The notes beneath the pieces are model-generated. The model did no database searches and was not told where the DNA came from. It saw only the letters and a list, made by a program, of their open reading frames with translations. Shown here piece after piece: positions 1 through 6,249 of a stretch of DNA of 12,506 nt. Numbering within the stretch: the stretch's first letter is position 1; every line of letters begins with the position of its first letter. The DNA lies in contig CAYIEX010000050.1 of assembly GCA_964362485.1 (NCBI GenBank), positions 1 to 12,506 on the forward strand, read 5' to 3'. This DNA comes from CAMAVK01 sp964362485 (GTDB lineage Archaea > Nanobdellota > Nanobdellia > Woesearchaeales > GW2011-AR9). The translations under genes were made by a program, and so were the position numbers.

Positions 1-18
1 AGGTATAAACAAAAAGCA

Positions 19-49
19 TATATAAAATTACCCCAAAAGGTAATTAGAC
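19..49 (+). promoter_or_regulatory. TATA promoter of the glutaredoxin gene with an overlapping inverted repeat
   Basis: An archaeal-type TATA box (TATATAAAA, 19-27) would place transcription start near 49-50. A perfect 7-bp inverted repeat, AATTACC (26-32) and GGTAATT (39-45) with a 6-nt spacer, lies between TATA box and predicted start. In that position it would not be transcribed, so it fits an operator at which a dimeric repressor blocks TBP/TFB or polymerase. The operator role is inference. Confidence 0.5.
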
Positions 50-71
50 AAAAAGCGAAAGGGGTGGAAAA

Positions 72-308
72 ATGGTAGCAAAAATCTATACTGTACCGGA
101 TTGTGCGTGGTGTACAAAAGCCAAAACCTGGCTTAAGAATAATAACATTTCTTTCCAGGAATTAGACACCTCAGAAGTAGAAGACTATCGAGACCAACTA
201 ATTCAAAAAACAGGACAACTCAGTGTCCCCGTAATTGAGTTAGAGCAAAAAACAATAGTTGGATACCATGAAGATCAGATGCGTGACGCATTCCGTCACC
301 CTGCATAA
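72..308 (+). CDS. Glutaredoxin-like small thioredoxin-fold oxidoreductase
   Basis: A 78-residue protein of the glutaredoxin/NrdH size class, expected to act in the cytoplasm as a dithiol carrier reducing disulfides in enzymes. The redox motif CAWC is at residues 11-14 after the first beta strand (AKIYTVPD), and the cis-proline motif SVPVIE is at 51-56. A GY pair at 64-65 stands where glutaredoxins often have GF or GY. The start is supported by a GGGGTGG Shine-Dalgarno-like stretch at 61-67, four bases before ATG. It is one of few genes here with such a site. It appears monocistronic, with its own TATA box and a T8 run right after the stop. Whether it uses glutathione or a thioredoxin-reductase-like partner cannot be told. 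The family call is safe, the physiological partner unknown. Confidence 0.88.
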   Translation: MVAKIYTVPDCAWCTKAKTWLKNNNISFQELDTSEVEDYRDQLIQKTGQLSVPVIELEQKTIVGYHEDQMRDAFRHPA

Positions 309-320
309 TTTTTTTTCTTA
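309..320 (+). terminator. T-run terminator after the glutaredoxin gene
   Basis: Eight consecutive T residues (309-316) followed by CTT start immediately after the TAA stop. Archaeal RNA polymerase terminates at such T-tracts without needing a hairpin, and none is obvious here. The next gene has its own TATA box, so transcription units probably separate here. Confidence 0.55.
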
Positions 321-371
321 TTAACAACAAGCATAAAAAACAAACTTAAACAAGCATAATCTTCCATCATT

Positions 372-381
372 CTTTTAAATC
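372..381 (+). promoter_or_regulatory. TATA box for leaderless tgt mRNA
   Basis: The AT-rich CTTTTAAAT stretch is centred about 25 bp before the tgt ATG at 402, and there is no Shine-Dalgarno-like sequence before the start. This spacing puts the transcription start on or next to the ATG, so a leaderless mRNA is predicted. Confidence 0.45.
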
Positions 382-401
382 ACGCACATTCTAGACCATT
401 C

Positions 402-1547
402 ATGTTCTCATTTACAATCACAAAAGAAAGCACAAACTCTCAAGCGCGTCTAGGGCTCATAAGCACCCCCCACGGCACGATTCGCACCCCCGCATTCATC
501 CCCGTTGCTACAAAAGCAACCGTCAAATCACTTACTCCCGCTCAACTCAACGAAATTGGATTCGACGCCATTCTATCAAACACATACCATCTCTTTTTGC
601 GACCAAGCCCAGATCTTATCGAAAAAATGGGCGGCCTCCACAAGTTCATGAACTGGCCTAAGCCAACATTTACCGATTCTGGCGGCTTCCAAGTCTTTTC
701 ACTCAAAGGTGAGATGTGCAAAATCGATGATCACCAAGTAACATTTAGATCCCACATTGATCAATCCACCCACATCTTCACCCCTGAAATTTCCATGCAA
801 GTACAACGCAAAATCGGCGCTGATATGATCTTTGCCTTCGACCAATGCCTTGATATCAAAGCAGACTATGAAACCACCCAAAAATCACTCGCTCGAACCC
901 ACGCCTGGGAACTGCGAAGTCTTGAAGAATTCCAAAAAATTAACCAAGACAATCGTCAAGCACTCTATGGTATTGTCCAAGGCGGACGATTCAAAGATTT
1001 GCGCGAAGAATCTGCCAAGTTCATCGCATCACTTCCTTTTGATGGGATTGGTATAGGATCCATCTTTGGTGACCCCAAAGAAGAAAGTGTGGCGCTTGTA
1101 AAGCATGCCATGCACTATCTTCCCAAAGACAAACCAAAACATCTCCTGGGGATTGGCAGTGTTGATGACATTTTCTACTACGTCCCGTTAGGAATTGACA
1201 CATTTGATTGTGTCCTCCCCACTCGCCTTGCTCGTGTAGGGTACATCTTCATTCGTCCCGAATCAGGCGGCAATGTAAACAACAAATTTCGTTTTCGAAT
1301 CACCAACGCCCAATACCGCGAGGACAATCAACCACTCGATCCATCCTGCCACTGTTATGTCTGCAAAAACTTCACCCGCGCCTACATCCACCATTTAGAA
1401 CGTTCTGAAGAGCTTCTCTTCTATACTCTCACCACATATCATAACCTCGCTTTCTTCTATCGCTTAATGGAAGAGATCAGGGAGAGTATTAAACATGACA
1501 CTTGGGAAGAGATGAGCCACTTTTGGGTAGCAAATAATATAAAGTAA
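402..1547 (+). CDS. tgt: tRNA-guanine transglycosylase, bacterial (queuosine) type
   Basis: Exchanges guanine 34 in the anticodon of GUN tRNAs for the preQ1 base, in the cytoplasm. The 381 residues are close to the usual bacterial length, and the protein lacks the C-terminal PUA extension of archaeal arcTGT. Visible motifs are the general-base region DSGGFQVFSL (Asp92), FDQC (Asp147, Cys149) in the base pocket, GIVQGG (190-195), the nucleophile motif FDCVLPTR (Asp269), and a zinc site formed by Cys316, Cys318, Cys321 and His347 (TYHNL). The N-terminus (FSFTITKES... then TPHGTIRTPAFIPV) aligns with bacterial starts, supporting the ATG at 402. By eye it matches bacterial TGT along its length, so horizontal transfer from bacteria is likely. 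The pocket segment at 218-224 (IGSIFGD) departs from the usual bacterial GGLAVGE-like sequence. With queA about 0.8 kb downstream it indicates queuosine synthesis. Confidence 0.93.
   Translation: MFSFTITKESTNSQARLGLISTPHGTIRTPAFIPVATKATVKSLTPAQLNEIGFDAILSNTYHLFLRPSPDLIEKMGGLHKFMNWPKPTFTDSGGFQVFSLKGEMCKIDDHQVTFRSHIDQSTHIFTPEISMQVQRKIGADMIFAFDQCLDIKADYETTQKSLARTHAWELRSLEEFQKINQDNRQALYGIVQGGRFKDLREESAKFIASLPFDGIGIGSIFGDPKEESVALVKHAMHYLPKDKPKHLLGIGSVDDIFYYVPLGIDTFDCVLPTRLARVGYIFIRPESGGNVNNKFRFRITNAQYREDNQPLDPSCHCYVCKNFTRAYIHHLERSEELLFYTLTTYHNLAFFYRLMEEIRESIKHDTWEEMSHFWVANNIK
1531..1545 (+). promoter_or_regulatory. Possible TATA box inside the tgt 3' end
   Basis: AATAATATAAAG overlaps the end of tgt and is centred about 27 bp before the ATG of the PIN-like gene. 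That gene also has no Shine-Dalgarno site, so a second leaderless transcript could begin here in addition to read-through from tgt. Confidence 0.3.
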
Positions 1548-1565
1548 CACGAGTTTCCATAATGA

Positions 1566-2300
1566 ATGCAAAGTCCTATCACTAACAGCAATCAGACCAT
1601 TGACATAGCAGATTTATTACCAGCGTACTCTCTTTTGCTGTGGGACACATCCGCCATAGGTAATGAAACATTAATCATAAGTGGCAACCTATCCCTTCGA
1701 GAAAAAACAAGATTACGACTTCAAATCGTCGATGAATGCAGGTCATTTCTAGCTCAACAAAGCCCCCACCTAATTACAGGACCATCAGCATTTATACCTT
1801 CCGTGCTGTACGAGTTAGGGTGTTTCGAACGTTCCCTACTTGCAAAGATTAAAGATACTACCATCGTCCAAAATATACACCAAAAGGAAGACTTGGGTAA
1901 ATTAGTATCAGATTATAGCTCATTGTTGCAGGAATATCAACTCATCAAAACATCATTACCTATTTACCAAAGAGAGATCAGCTCAATGTATGATCCCTAT
2001 AATCCAAACAAGACTCACAAAGAATTGGTAGGAACCGCATTTTCACATGCTCGCGAGCAGCCTTGTGACCGCATCGCCATTATCACGCGTGATCTTGAAG
2101 TTGTTAAAATGATTGAAGCCAAGAAATTAAACGCAAGAATTGCGCAAAATCAGGATTTAGCCAGTAGGATTACAACACTTTATTTGCCAAGACACGAAGC
2201 AACAAAAGTATTTAACATAGATGCACAAACATACTTTAGGCTTAGGGCACGAACATCTAAAAATAACTTGAAACTCGCCCTCAAAACTTCTGATTCTTAA
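1566..2300 (+). CDS. PIN-like domain protein, probable metal-dependent RNase
   Basis: A 244-residue protein I do not recognise at family level. It has PIN-domain hallmarks: a hydrophobic strand ending in an acid (YSLLLWDTSA, Asp27), a helix with an acid (PSVLYELG, Glu83), and a late strand followed by TRD (DRIAIITRDLEVV, Asp168 and Asp176). These acids would bind Mg2+ or Mn2+ for RNA cleavage, as in PIN nucleases. The middle part (about 95-145) is longer than in toxin-type PINs, and the tail (215-244) is basic. No antitoxin-like gene adjoins it. It starts 18 bp after tgt and lies directly before queA, so an RNA or tRNA role is plausible but inferred. A second ATG at 1562 is out of frame, so 1566 is the earliest usable start. 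Confidence 0.55.
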   Translation: MQSPITNSNQTIDIADLLPAYSLLLWDTSAIGNETLIISGNLSLREKTRLRLQIVDECRSFLAQQSPHLITGPSAFIPSVLYELGCFERSLLAKIKDTTIVQNIHQKEDLGKLVSDYSSLLQEYQLIKTSLPIYQREISSMYDPYNPNKTHKELVGTAFSHAREQPCDRIAIITRDLEVVKMIEAKKLNARIAQNQDLASRITTLYLPRHEATKVFNIDAQTYFRLRARTSKNNLKLALKTSDS

Positions 2301-2340
2301 GAGAACGAGGAACTTTAAAATCATCGAAACAAGAATAACT

Positions 2341-2351
2341 ATTTTAAATAA
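2341..2351 (+). promoter_or_regulatory. TATA box for leaderless queA mRNA
   Basis: ATTTTAAATAA is centred about 25 bp before the queA ATG at 2371, again with no Shine-Dalgarno-like sequence. queA can therefore be transcribed independently of tgt and the PIN-like gene. Confidence 0.45.
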
Positions 2352-2370
2352 CTATAATCCCAACCCTGCA

Positions 2371-3372
2371 ATGACCATCAACCTTGCCGACTATGACTAT
2401 CCTCTTCCAAAAGATCGTATTGCGCAAGCACCCCACTCTCCCCGCGACCAATGTAAACTTCTCATCATTAAACACAACCCAGAAAATCCATCTAAAACTC
2501 AATTCATCCATGAGCGTTTCGATAAGATCACTAACTATCTTCACCCAAGCGACGTCCTTGTTATTAACGAAACAAAAGTAGACCATTGTAAAATCAAAGG
2601 CCACAAGAAAACCGGTGGTAAAATTGAAGTCGTCTTAACTCAACCGCTGGGGAACAATATCTATGAATGCCGCATTAAAGGAAGAAAACTTAAAGTTGGA
2701 CTAATTCTCATTTTTCCCCATCATGAAGCCATAATTACCAAGCAAGACAATGATATCTTTCAAATCACCTGCAACGCTCCCATACCACCAGGAGATCTCG
2801 AGATTATAACACCACCGTACATTAAAGAAAAAATCAAAGAAGAAGATTACCAAACCGTTTTTGCCAAGACACCCGGATCCTTAGCTGCCCCAACCGCCGG
2901 TCTTCATTTCACCAATCGCCTCCTCACAAAGATCCAGGCCAAAGGAATCAAAATCGCAAAAGTTCAACTCCACATCTCATTCGATACTTTTCTCCCTATC
3001 CGAGATCTCAAGAACCATCAAACAGGAACCGAACAGTTTGCAATTGATCAGCATAACGCCAACATTATCAACTCTGGCCGAATTATTGCAGTTGGAACAA
3101 CTGTTGTCAAATGCCTTGAAAGCGCAACCTGGAACAATGGAAAAATCGAAGCAAGTAACGGCGAATCACATCTTTTCATCAAACCAGGCCACAAATTCAA
3201 AGCACCCATAAAAGCCATGATCACTAATTTCCATCTGCCTAAATCATCACTCTTACTACTCACTGCAGCGTATCTAAAAACAGACCAACTTCTCAAAGCT
3301 TACCATGAAGCGCTCAAGCACGATTACAAATTCTTTTCACTTGGTGATGCCATGATGATTATAAAAGAATAA
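2371..3372 (+). CDS. queA: S-adenosylmethionine:tRNA ribosyltransferase-isomerase
   Basis: Transfers and isomerises the ribose of S-adenosylmethionine onto preQ1 at position 34 of tRNA, giving epoxyqueuosine. This is the step after TGT in the bacterial pathway. The 333 residues are slightly short for the family. QueA signatures run in order: YDYPLPKDRIAQAP near the N-terminus (8-21), GGKIEVVL (82-89), the family-diagnostic GSLAAPTAGLHFT (169-181), the RIIAVGTTVVKCLES segment (237-251), NFHLPKSSLLLL (286-297) and FFSLGDAMMI (321-330). The ATG at 2371 gives the canonical N-terminus. No frameshift or truncation is visible. Epoxyqueuosine reductase (QueG or QueH), needed for the last step, is not in this window. 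In an archaeal setting the gene is probably acquired from bacteria together with tgt. Confidence 0.93.
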   Translation: MTINLADYDYPLPKDRIAQAPHSPRDQCKLLIIKHNPENPSKTQFIHERFDKITNYLHPSDVLVINETKVDHCKIKGHKKTGGKIEVVLTQPLGNNIYECRIKGRKLKVGLILIFPHHEAIITKQDNDIFQITCNAPIPPGDLEIITPPYIKEKIKEEDYQTVFAKTPGSLAAPTAGLHFTNRLLTKIQAKGIKIAKVQLHISFDTFLPIRDLKNHQTGTEQFAIDQHNANIINSGRIIAVGTTVVKCLESATWNNGKIEASNGESHLFIKPGHKFKAPIKAMITNFHLPKSSLLLLTAAYLKTDQLLKAYHEALKHDYKFFSLGDAMMIIKE

Positions 3373-3392
3373 ATGCCAGCTAATAACATTAT

Positions 3393-3443
3393 ATAGTCCT
3401 CAAAGAAAATGTTCCGGTAGGAACATGCGTCTTTGTGGACTAT
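3393..3443. repeat. Strong hairpin, repeat copy 1
   Basis: A long stem-loop begins 20 bp after the queA stop. ATAGTCC (3393-3399) pairs with GGACTAT (3437-3443), CAAAGA (3401-3406) with TCTTTG (3430-3435), and ATGTTCC (3409-3415) with GGAACAT (3420-3426), leaving the loop GGTA. Only a T/T mismatch and an AA/GCG internal loop interrupt 20 paired positions. The left arm recurs in diverged form at 3570. It may act as a 3'-end structure for queA mRNA or be part of a small non-autonomous element. No T-run follows it, so classical termination is not supported. Confidence 0.6.
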
Positions 3444-3476
3444 TAGTCACAAGAAATATGAAATTCTCCACATTCA

Positions 3477-3495
3477 AGAAAATCAAAGATTTTCT
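3477..3495. repeat. Short perfect hairpin in the intergenic region
   Basis: AGAAAATC (3477-3484) and GATTTTCT (3488-3495) form an 8-bp stem with an AAA loop. Nearby, ACAGAAA (3498-3504) pairs with TTTCTGT (3525-3531), and CCAACT (3536-3541) with AGTTGG (3558-3563). These consecutive stems between the two repeat copies suggest a structured transcript or element, but AT-richness makes chance pairing possible. Confidence 0.4.
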
Positions 3496-3569
3496 GAACA
3501 GAAATTAACATGGTTTATTTCTCGTTTCTGTGCACCCAACTTCAATCCGAATCAATTAGTTGGATGACT

Positions 3570-3613
3570 ATAGTTCTCAAAGCGAATCTTCCGATTGAGC
3601 CTCATACGGACTA
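3570..3613. repeat. Diverged repeat copy 2 of the queA-downstream hairpin
   Basis: The 27 bases at 3570-3596 match 3393-3419 at 21 positions and are in direct orientation, starting 177 bp apart. The copy can also fold: TAGTTC (3571-3576) pairs with GGACTA (3608-3613) using one G-T pair, and AATC (3585-3588) with GATT (3593-3596) around TTCC. Its stem is weaker than that of copy 1. Two same-orientation hairpins bounding about 220 bp resemble the end structure of IS200/IS605-type or derived elements, but no transposase is present. Confidence 0.45.
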
Positions 3614-3628
3614 AGCTCCCTGAGCCCA

Positions 3629-3682
3629 ATTAATAGTAAATTGCATGGCATAAAGTTCATTTATTTTTGCAATTTACCATGA
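3629..3682 (-). terminator. Long stem-loop just downstream of the Cys-rich surface gene
   Basis: GTAAATTGCA (3636-3645) and TGCAATTTAC (3668-3677) form a perfect 10-bp stem with a 22-nt loop. It lies 10 bp past the stop codon of the minus-strand gene ending at 3688. Position suggests a 3' stability or termination element for that transcript. No T-run follows on the minus strand, so intrinsic termination is only a possibility. Confidence 0.35.
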
Positions 3683-3687
3683 GCTAA

Positions 3688-5073
3688 TTATTTGTTTGTA
3701 GATACACATGCTCCCGAAATACAATGCGTTTCATAAGGACAGGTTATAAATGGTTCTACATCGACAAAACGATGGCCATTCACTTGATTACAAAAAGCTT
3801 CATTGAGTCTAAAACCTGCGCAACTATCCGCAGTAGTAGTTATTGATGAACTACCCGGTCCATCCGGGCCAGTCGCAGTTCCTCTTGTCATAAAATCTCC
3901 CCATCCGCTAGTTCCATCACTATCAACACAAGGCACAACCCATTTGACGGGATTGGTTTCACAAACATACCCTTCACCATCACTAGTATCCCCAGCATTT
4001 TTGTTTGTTCCAGCAGTAGTTCCGCAGCGATCCCAATTATTATTATCCCCACAAATCCAACCATAGGTTGCAGTATAAGGTTGATCATACGCAATACATT
4101 CTCCCACACCATCTCTTGTACGACAATCTGTGGAAGCACAACAACCAATTCGCCTAACACCATTGGAATTTGCTGGTGGAGCAACACTTTGATCTTCACC
4201 AGGACTATGACTCCACACTATCACTCCCCCGTCACACGATACACCCTCACAATTGCTATCTAGTTCATCAACTGTGCCATCACCATCATTATCTAAATCA
4301 TCAGAACATAATGTCCTAGTATTCTCTGCAGAGGTGGGCGTAACTGCTGGCGGCGTAGGAGTAGAAGGCGTCGGTGAGAACGGTGGAGGTGAAGTAGACA
4401 CAGGTGTAACAGGAGAAACAGTAGCCGTAGAAGTAGTAGAAGCTGTACTTGTTGAAGACAAAAGACAAGAACCATCATTTACTGTTGCGGCATCATTATA
4501 ATTTGTTGCATTTACATTAGTACAACCATAAATATCTATTGAAGTTTCTGCCTCAGAGACAGTTAATTCTCCAGTATCATCTTCATCTATATCACAAATA
4601 TGATTATTATTAACATCAAGACAACACCCCTCGGCATATCTGATATAAGGAGAATCACAGACTAGAATACCTGTAGTACTATCTCCTTTTGTAACATCTG
4701 GTAGTGGTCCGTTAGAATCTGAAACCGAAGAAGCTGAACCAACTTTATTTTTTTCAATCTCATCACACATATTGTCTCTATTCAAATCAAGACAACATTC
4801 ATCGCCACGTTTCAGATATGGTGAATCGCAGATAAATTCGCCTTTTTGGTTAAACCCACCATTGACTTTTTCATCTAAATTTATTTTGGAATTTGACTCT
4901 TGACTTACCTCAGGATTAGATTCTTGGCTTGCTTTAAGATTTAATAATATAAACGCGCCCCCCGCAATGAGAATAATAATCACAACGACAACACTGATAA
5001 AAACTTCTTTCTTCAAAAGAGAATATTTCTTTTGAAAATCTAGAGGTTTTTCCTTCTGATCACCTTTCTTCAT
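3688..5073 (-). CDS. Membrane-anchored Cys-rich surface protein with calcium-binding-type repeats
   Basis: A 461-residue protein with a short basic cytoplasmic N-terminus, one membrane segment (about 23-45) and a long external region. Two copies of a Cys-rich unit follow (about 81-106 and 138-164), each with CDSPY, a CC pair and a DxNxDxxCD or DxNNNxxCD loop resembling dockerin or thrombospondin type-3 calcium loops. Next is YGCTNVNATNYND...DGSC (182-203), like a repeat common in bacterial secreted proteins. A Ser/Thr/Pro linker (about 206-250) leads to CSDDLDNDGDGTVDELDSNC (256-275), a MopE-like acidic calcium motif, and a Cys-rich C-terminal domain. It is probably displayed on the surface for adhesion or binding. 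The ligand is unknown. The start is supported by a TATA box centred about 28 bp upstream. Confidence 0.8.
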   Translation of the reverse strand: MKKGDQKEKPLDFQKKYSLLKKEVFISVVVVIIILIAGGAFILLNLKASQESNPEVSQESNSKINLDEKVNGGFNQKGEFICDSPYLKRGDECCLDLNRDNMCDEIEKNKVGSASSVSDSNGPLPDVTKGDSTTGILVCDSPYIRYAEGCCLDVNNNHICDIDEDDTGELTVSEAETSIDIYGCTNVNATNYNDAATVNDGSCLLSSTSTASTTSTATVSPVTPVSTSPPPFSPTPSTPTPPAVTPTSAENTRTLCSDDLDNDGDGTVDELDSNCEGVSCDGGVIVWSHSPGEDQSVAPPANSNGVRRIGCCASTDCRTRDGVGECIAYDQPYTATYGWICGDNNNWDRCGTTAGTNKNAGDTSDGEGYVCETNPVKWVVPCVDSDGTSGWGDFMTRGTATGPDGPGSSSITTTADSCAGFRLNEAFCNQVNGHRFVDVEPFITCPYETHCISGACVSTNK

Positions 5074-5094
5074 GATGCCAATTGAACTTTATAG

Positions 5095-5106
5095 GTTTAT
5101 ATATCT
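5095..5106 (-). promoter_or_regulatory. TATA box of the Cys-rich surface gene
   Basis: Read on the minus strand, GATATATAAACC is centred about 28 bp before the ATG at 5073, with no Shine-Dalgarno-like sequence. A leaderless transcript independent of the upstream lipoprotein gene is predicted. Confidence 0.5.
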
Positions 5107-5190
5107 TTGTTTTGAATTTCAATAACGTGTTCTCAGAAAATACGAGTGTAAAAATGAATAAATCTAATCTATATTTGACTAAAAGTCTTC

Positions 5191-5328
5191 CTAATCCAAC
5201 AGATAAATTCCTTCTAAGCCTTTCTGCACAATCCCTTCGCAATTTTTAATTTTATTGATCAATCTAAAATCCGTAGTTGCTTTGCGAATCTGGCCTAAAC
5301 AATCCATGATTTGAGATGATGATCCCAC
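5191..5328 (-). CDS. Doubtful small ORF between two surface genes
   Basis: An open frame bounded by stops at 5344-5346 and 5191-5193 reads as a normal-looking peptide of 45 residues from a GTG at 5328, or 38 from the ATG at 5307, ending KGLEGIYLLD. No Shine-Dalgarno site or clear TATA box precedes it. Composition looks more protein-like than in the competing overlapping frame (start 5242). It may be a small gene, a decayed remnant or chance. I do not recognise it. Confidence 0.22.
   Translation of the reverse strand: MGSSSQIMDCLGQIRKATTDFRLINKIKNCEGIVQKGLEGIYLLD
5236..5288. repeat. Weak inverted repeat in the 5074-5355 gap
   Basis: TTCGCAA (5236-5242) and TTGCGAA (5282-5288) are perfect 7-bp complements about 40 bp apart, with the palindrome TTGATCAA (5265-5272) between them. 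The wide spacing makes the structural meaning uncertain. Apart from this, the gap holds the downstream gene's promoter and the doubtful small ORF. Confidence 0.25.
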
Positions 5329-5355
5329 AATAGGTATCCTGACCTAATTTAGAAA

Positions 5356-6249
5356 TCATCCAAGCAATCTCTCATCAACTACTGCCGATTGTACACTTTG
5401 TCCACGTATACTCACTTCTTTTGGGATCCTTTGCTCATAAGAATATCCCACCTTAACCTGAAGCGGCGTTTCATACGACGCAGTTTCTAAATCAAGATCA
5501 ATGTGACACGAGACATCGACTCTCTGCTGATCCTTACTCTCCTCTAAGACATAATACAAAGGAATTTCGGCATCCACAAAATTACAAGCAAGAGGCTGTC
5601 CACCCATAAACGCCGAAAGAATTGTGTACTTACGCGCTTGCCCTTGCGCTTCATTCGCTATCGAAAATGTAAAGCGCTGTGAAGTCCCATATCCCTCATG
5701 ATTAAAATTTGTAAACGCAATGGGCGCTCCTTGCCCATCAAAGCGAGTAGTCGTAGCAGAACAACCCGCATCAGAAACATCATGAAGCGATGTCTTAATA
5801 CAAACATCCGTGGAAAGCTCAACAATTGAATCGTATTCCAGTAACACCTCATACTTATCTTTGCGTTTATCTTGTCCAGCAAGGGTTAATCGCTTTACTA
5901 TTCCGTTAAAGCGAATATCACGTGTTTCGCCACCCGGGTTAAATGTTGAGCGTCCCTCCAGAGAACCAATTTCGCTCAGAGCCGAACTGAGCTCAACTTT
6001 GTCCCTATCAAGTCCAGCAAGGGTGACTTTGACATTACGTAGTTCATACCCCGCATTATTTTTCAAATAAACAATAACCTCAAAAGGCTCACTAGGAACA
6101 GCCATCTCCGGAAATCGGGACTGCTCAGCAAGAACATCCAAAGCACCATAACCAATTTGATAATTTGTTTGCAATGTCGGATTCTCACTCGAGCATGAAC
6201 TAACAAGAAAAGAAAGGGCTAATACCACTAAAAAAGAAAGAAATTTCAT
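5356..6249 (-). CDS. Lipoprotein with beta-sandwich-like ectodomain
   Basis: A 297-residue secreted protein. The N-terminus has a lysine, a hydrophobic stretch and a lipobox VSSC with Cys19 as the predicted lipidated residue, so it should be tethered to the outer face of the cytoplasmic membrane. Residues about 48-75 (PFEVIVYLKNNAGYELRNV onwards) resemble CARDB or NEW3-type Ig-like strands found in archaeal surface proteins. Further Cys pairs (C150-C160 region and near 215-245) may form disulfides. Its ATG overlaps the stop of the upstream membrane gene by four bases (ATGA, 6246-6249), and a G-rich Shine-Dalgarno-like stretch precedes it, so the two are co-translated and probably form one complex. 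The exact family is not recognised. Confidence 0.75.
   Translation of the reverse strand: MKFLSFLVVLALSFLVSSCSSENPTLQTNYQIGYGALDVLAEQSRFPEMAVPSEPFEVIVYLKNNAGYELRNVKVTLAGLDRDKVELSSALSEIGSLEGRSTFNPGGETRDIRFNGIVKRLTLAGQDKRKDKYEVLLEYDSIVELSTDVCIKTSLHDVSDAGCSATTTRFDGQGAPIAFTNFNHEGYGTSQRFTFSIANEAQGQARKYTILSAFMGGQPLACNFVDAEIPLYYVLEESKDQQRVDVSCHIDLDLETASYETPLQVKVGYSYEQRIPKEVSIRGQSVQSAVVDERLLG

Noticed and set aside
3393..3613. Complete insertion sequence
   Set aside because: No transposase frame is present; at most it could be a non-autonomous remnant.
3373..3687. tRNA gene or CRISPR array in the gap after queA
   Set aside because: No cloverleaf with a T-loop consensus was found, and the two repeat copies are diverged and too few for an array.
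3803..4501. Plus-strand open frames opposite the Cys-rich surface gene
   Set aside because: Low-complexity shadows of the Ser/Thr/Pro and Asp-rich coding sequence, without initiation signals.
5060..5242. Minus-strand 60-codon frame overlapping the start of the Cys-rich gene
   Set aside because: It runs through the TATA box and start of the real gene and has no supporting signals.
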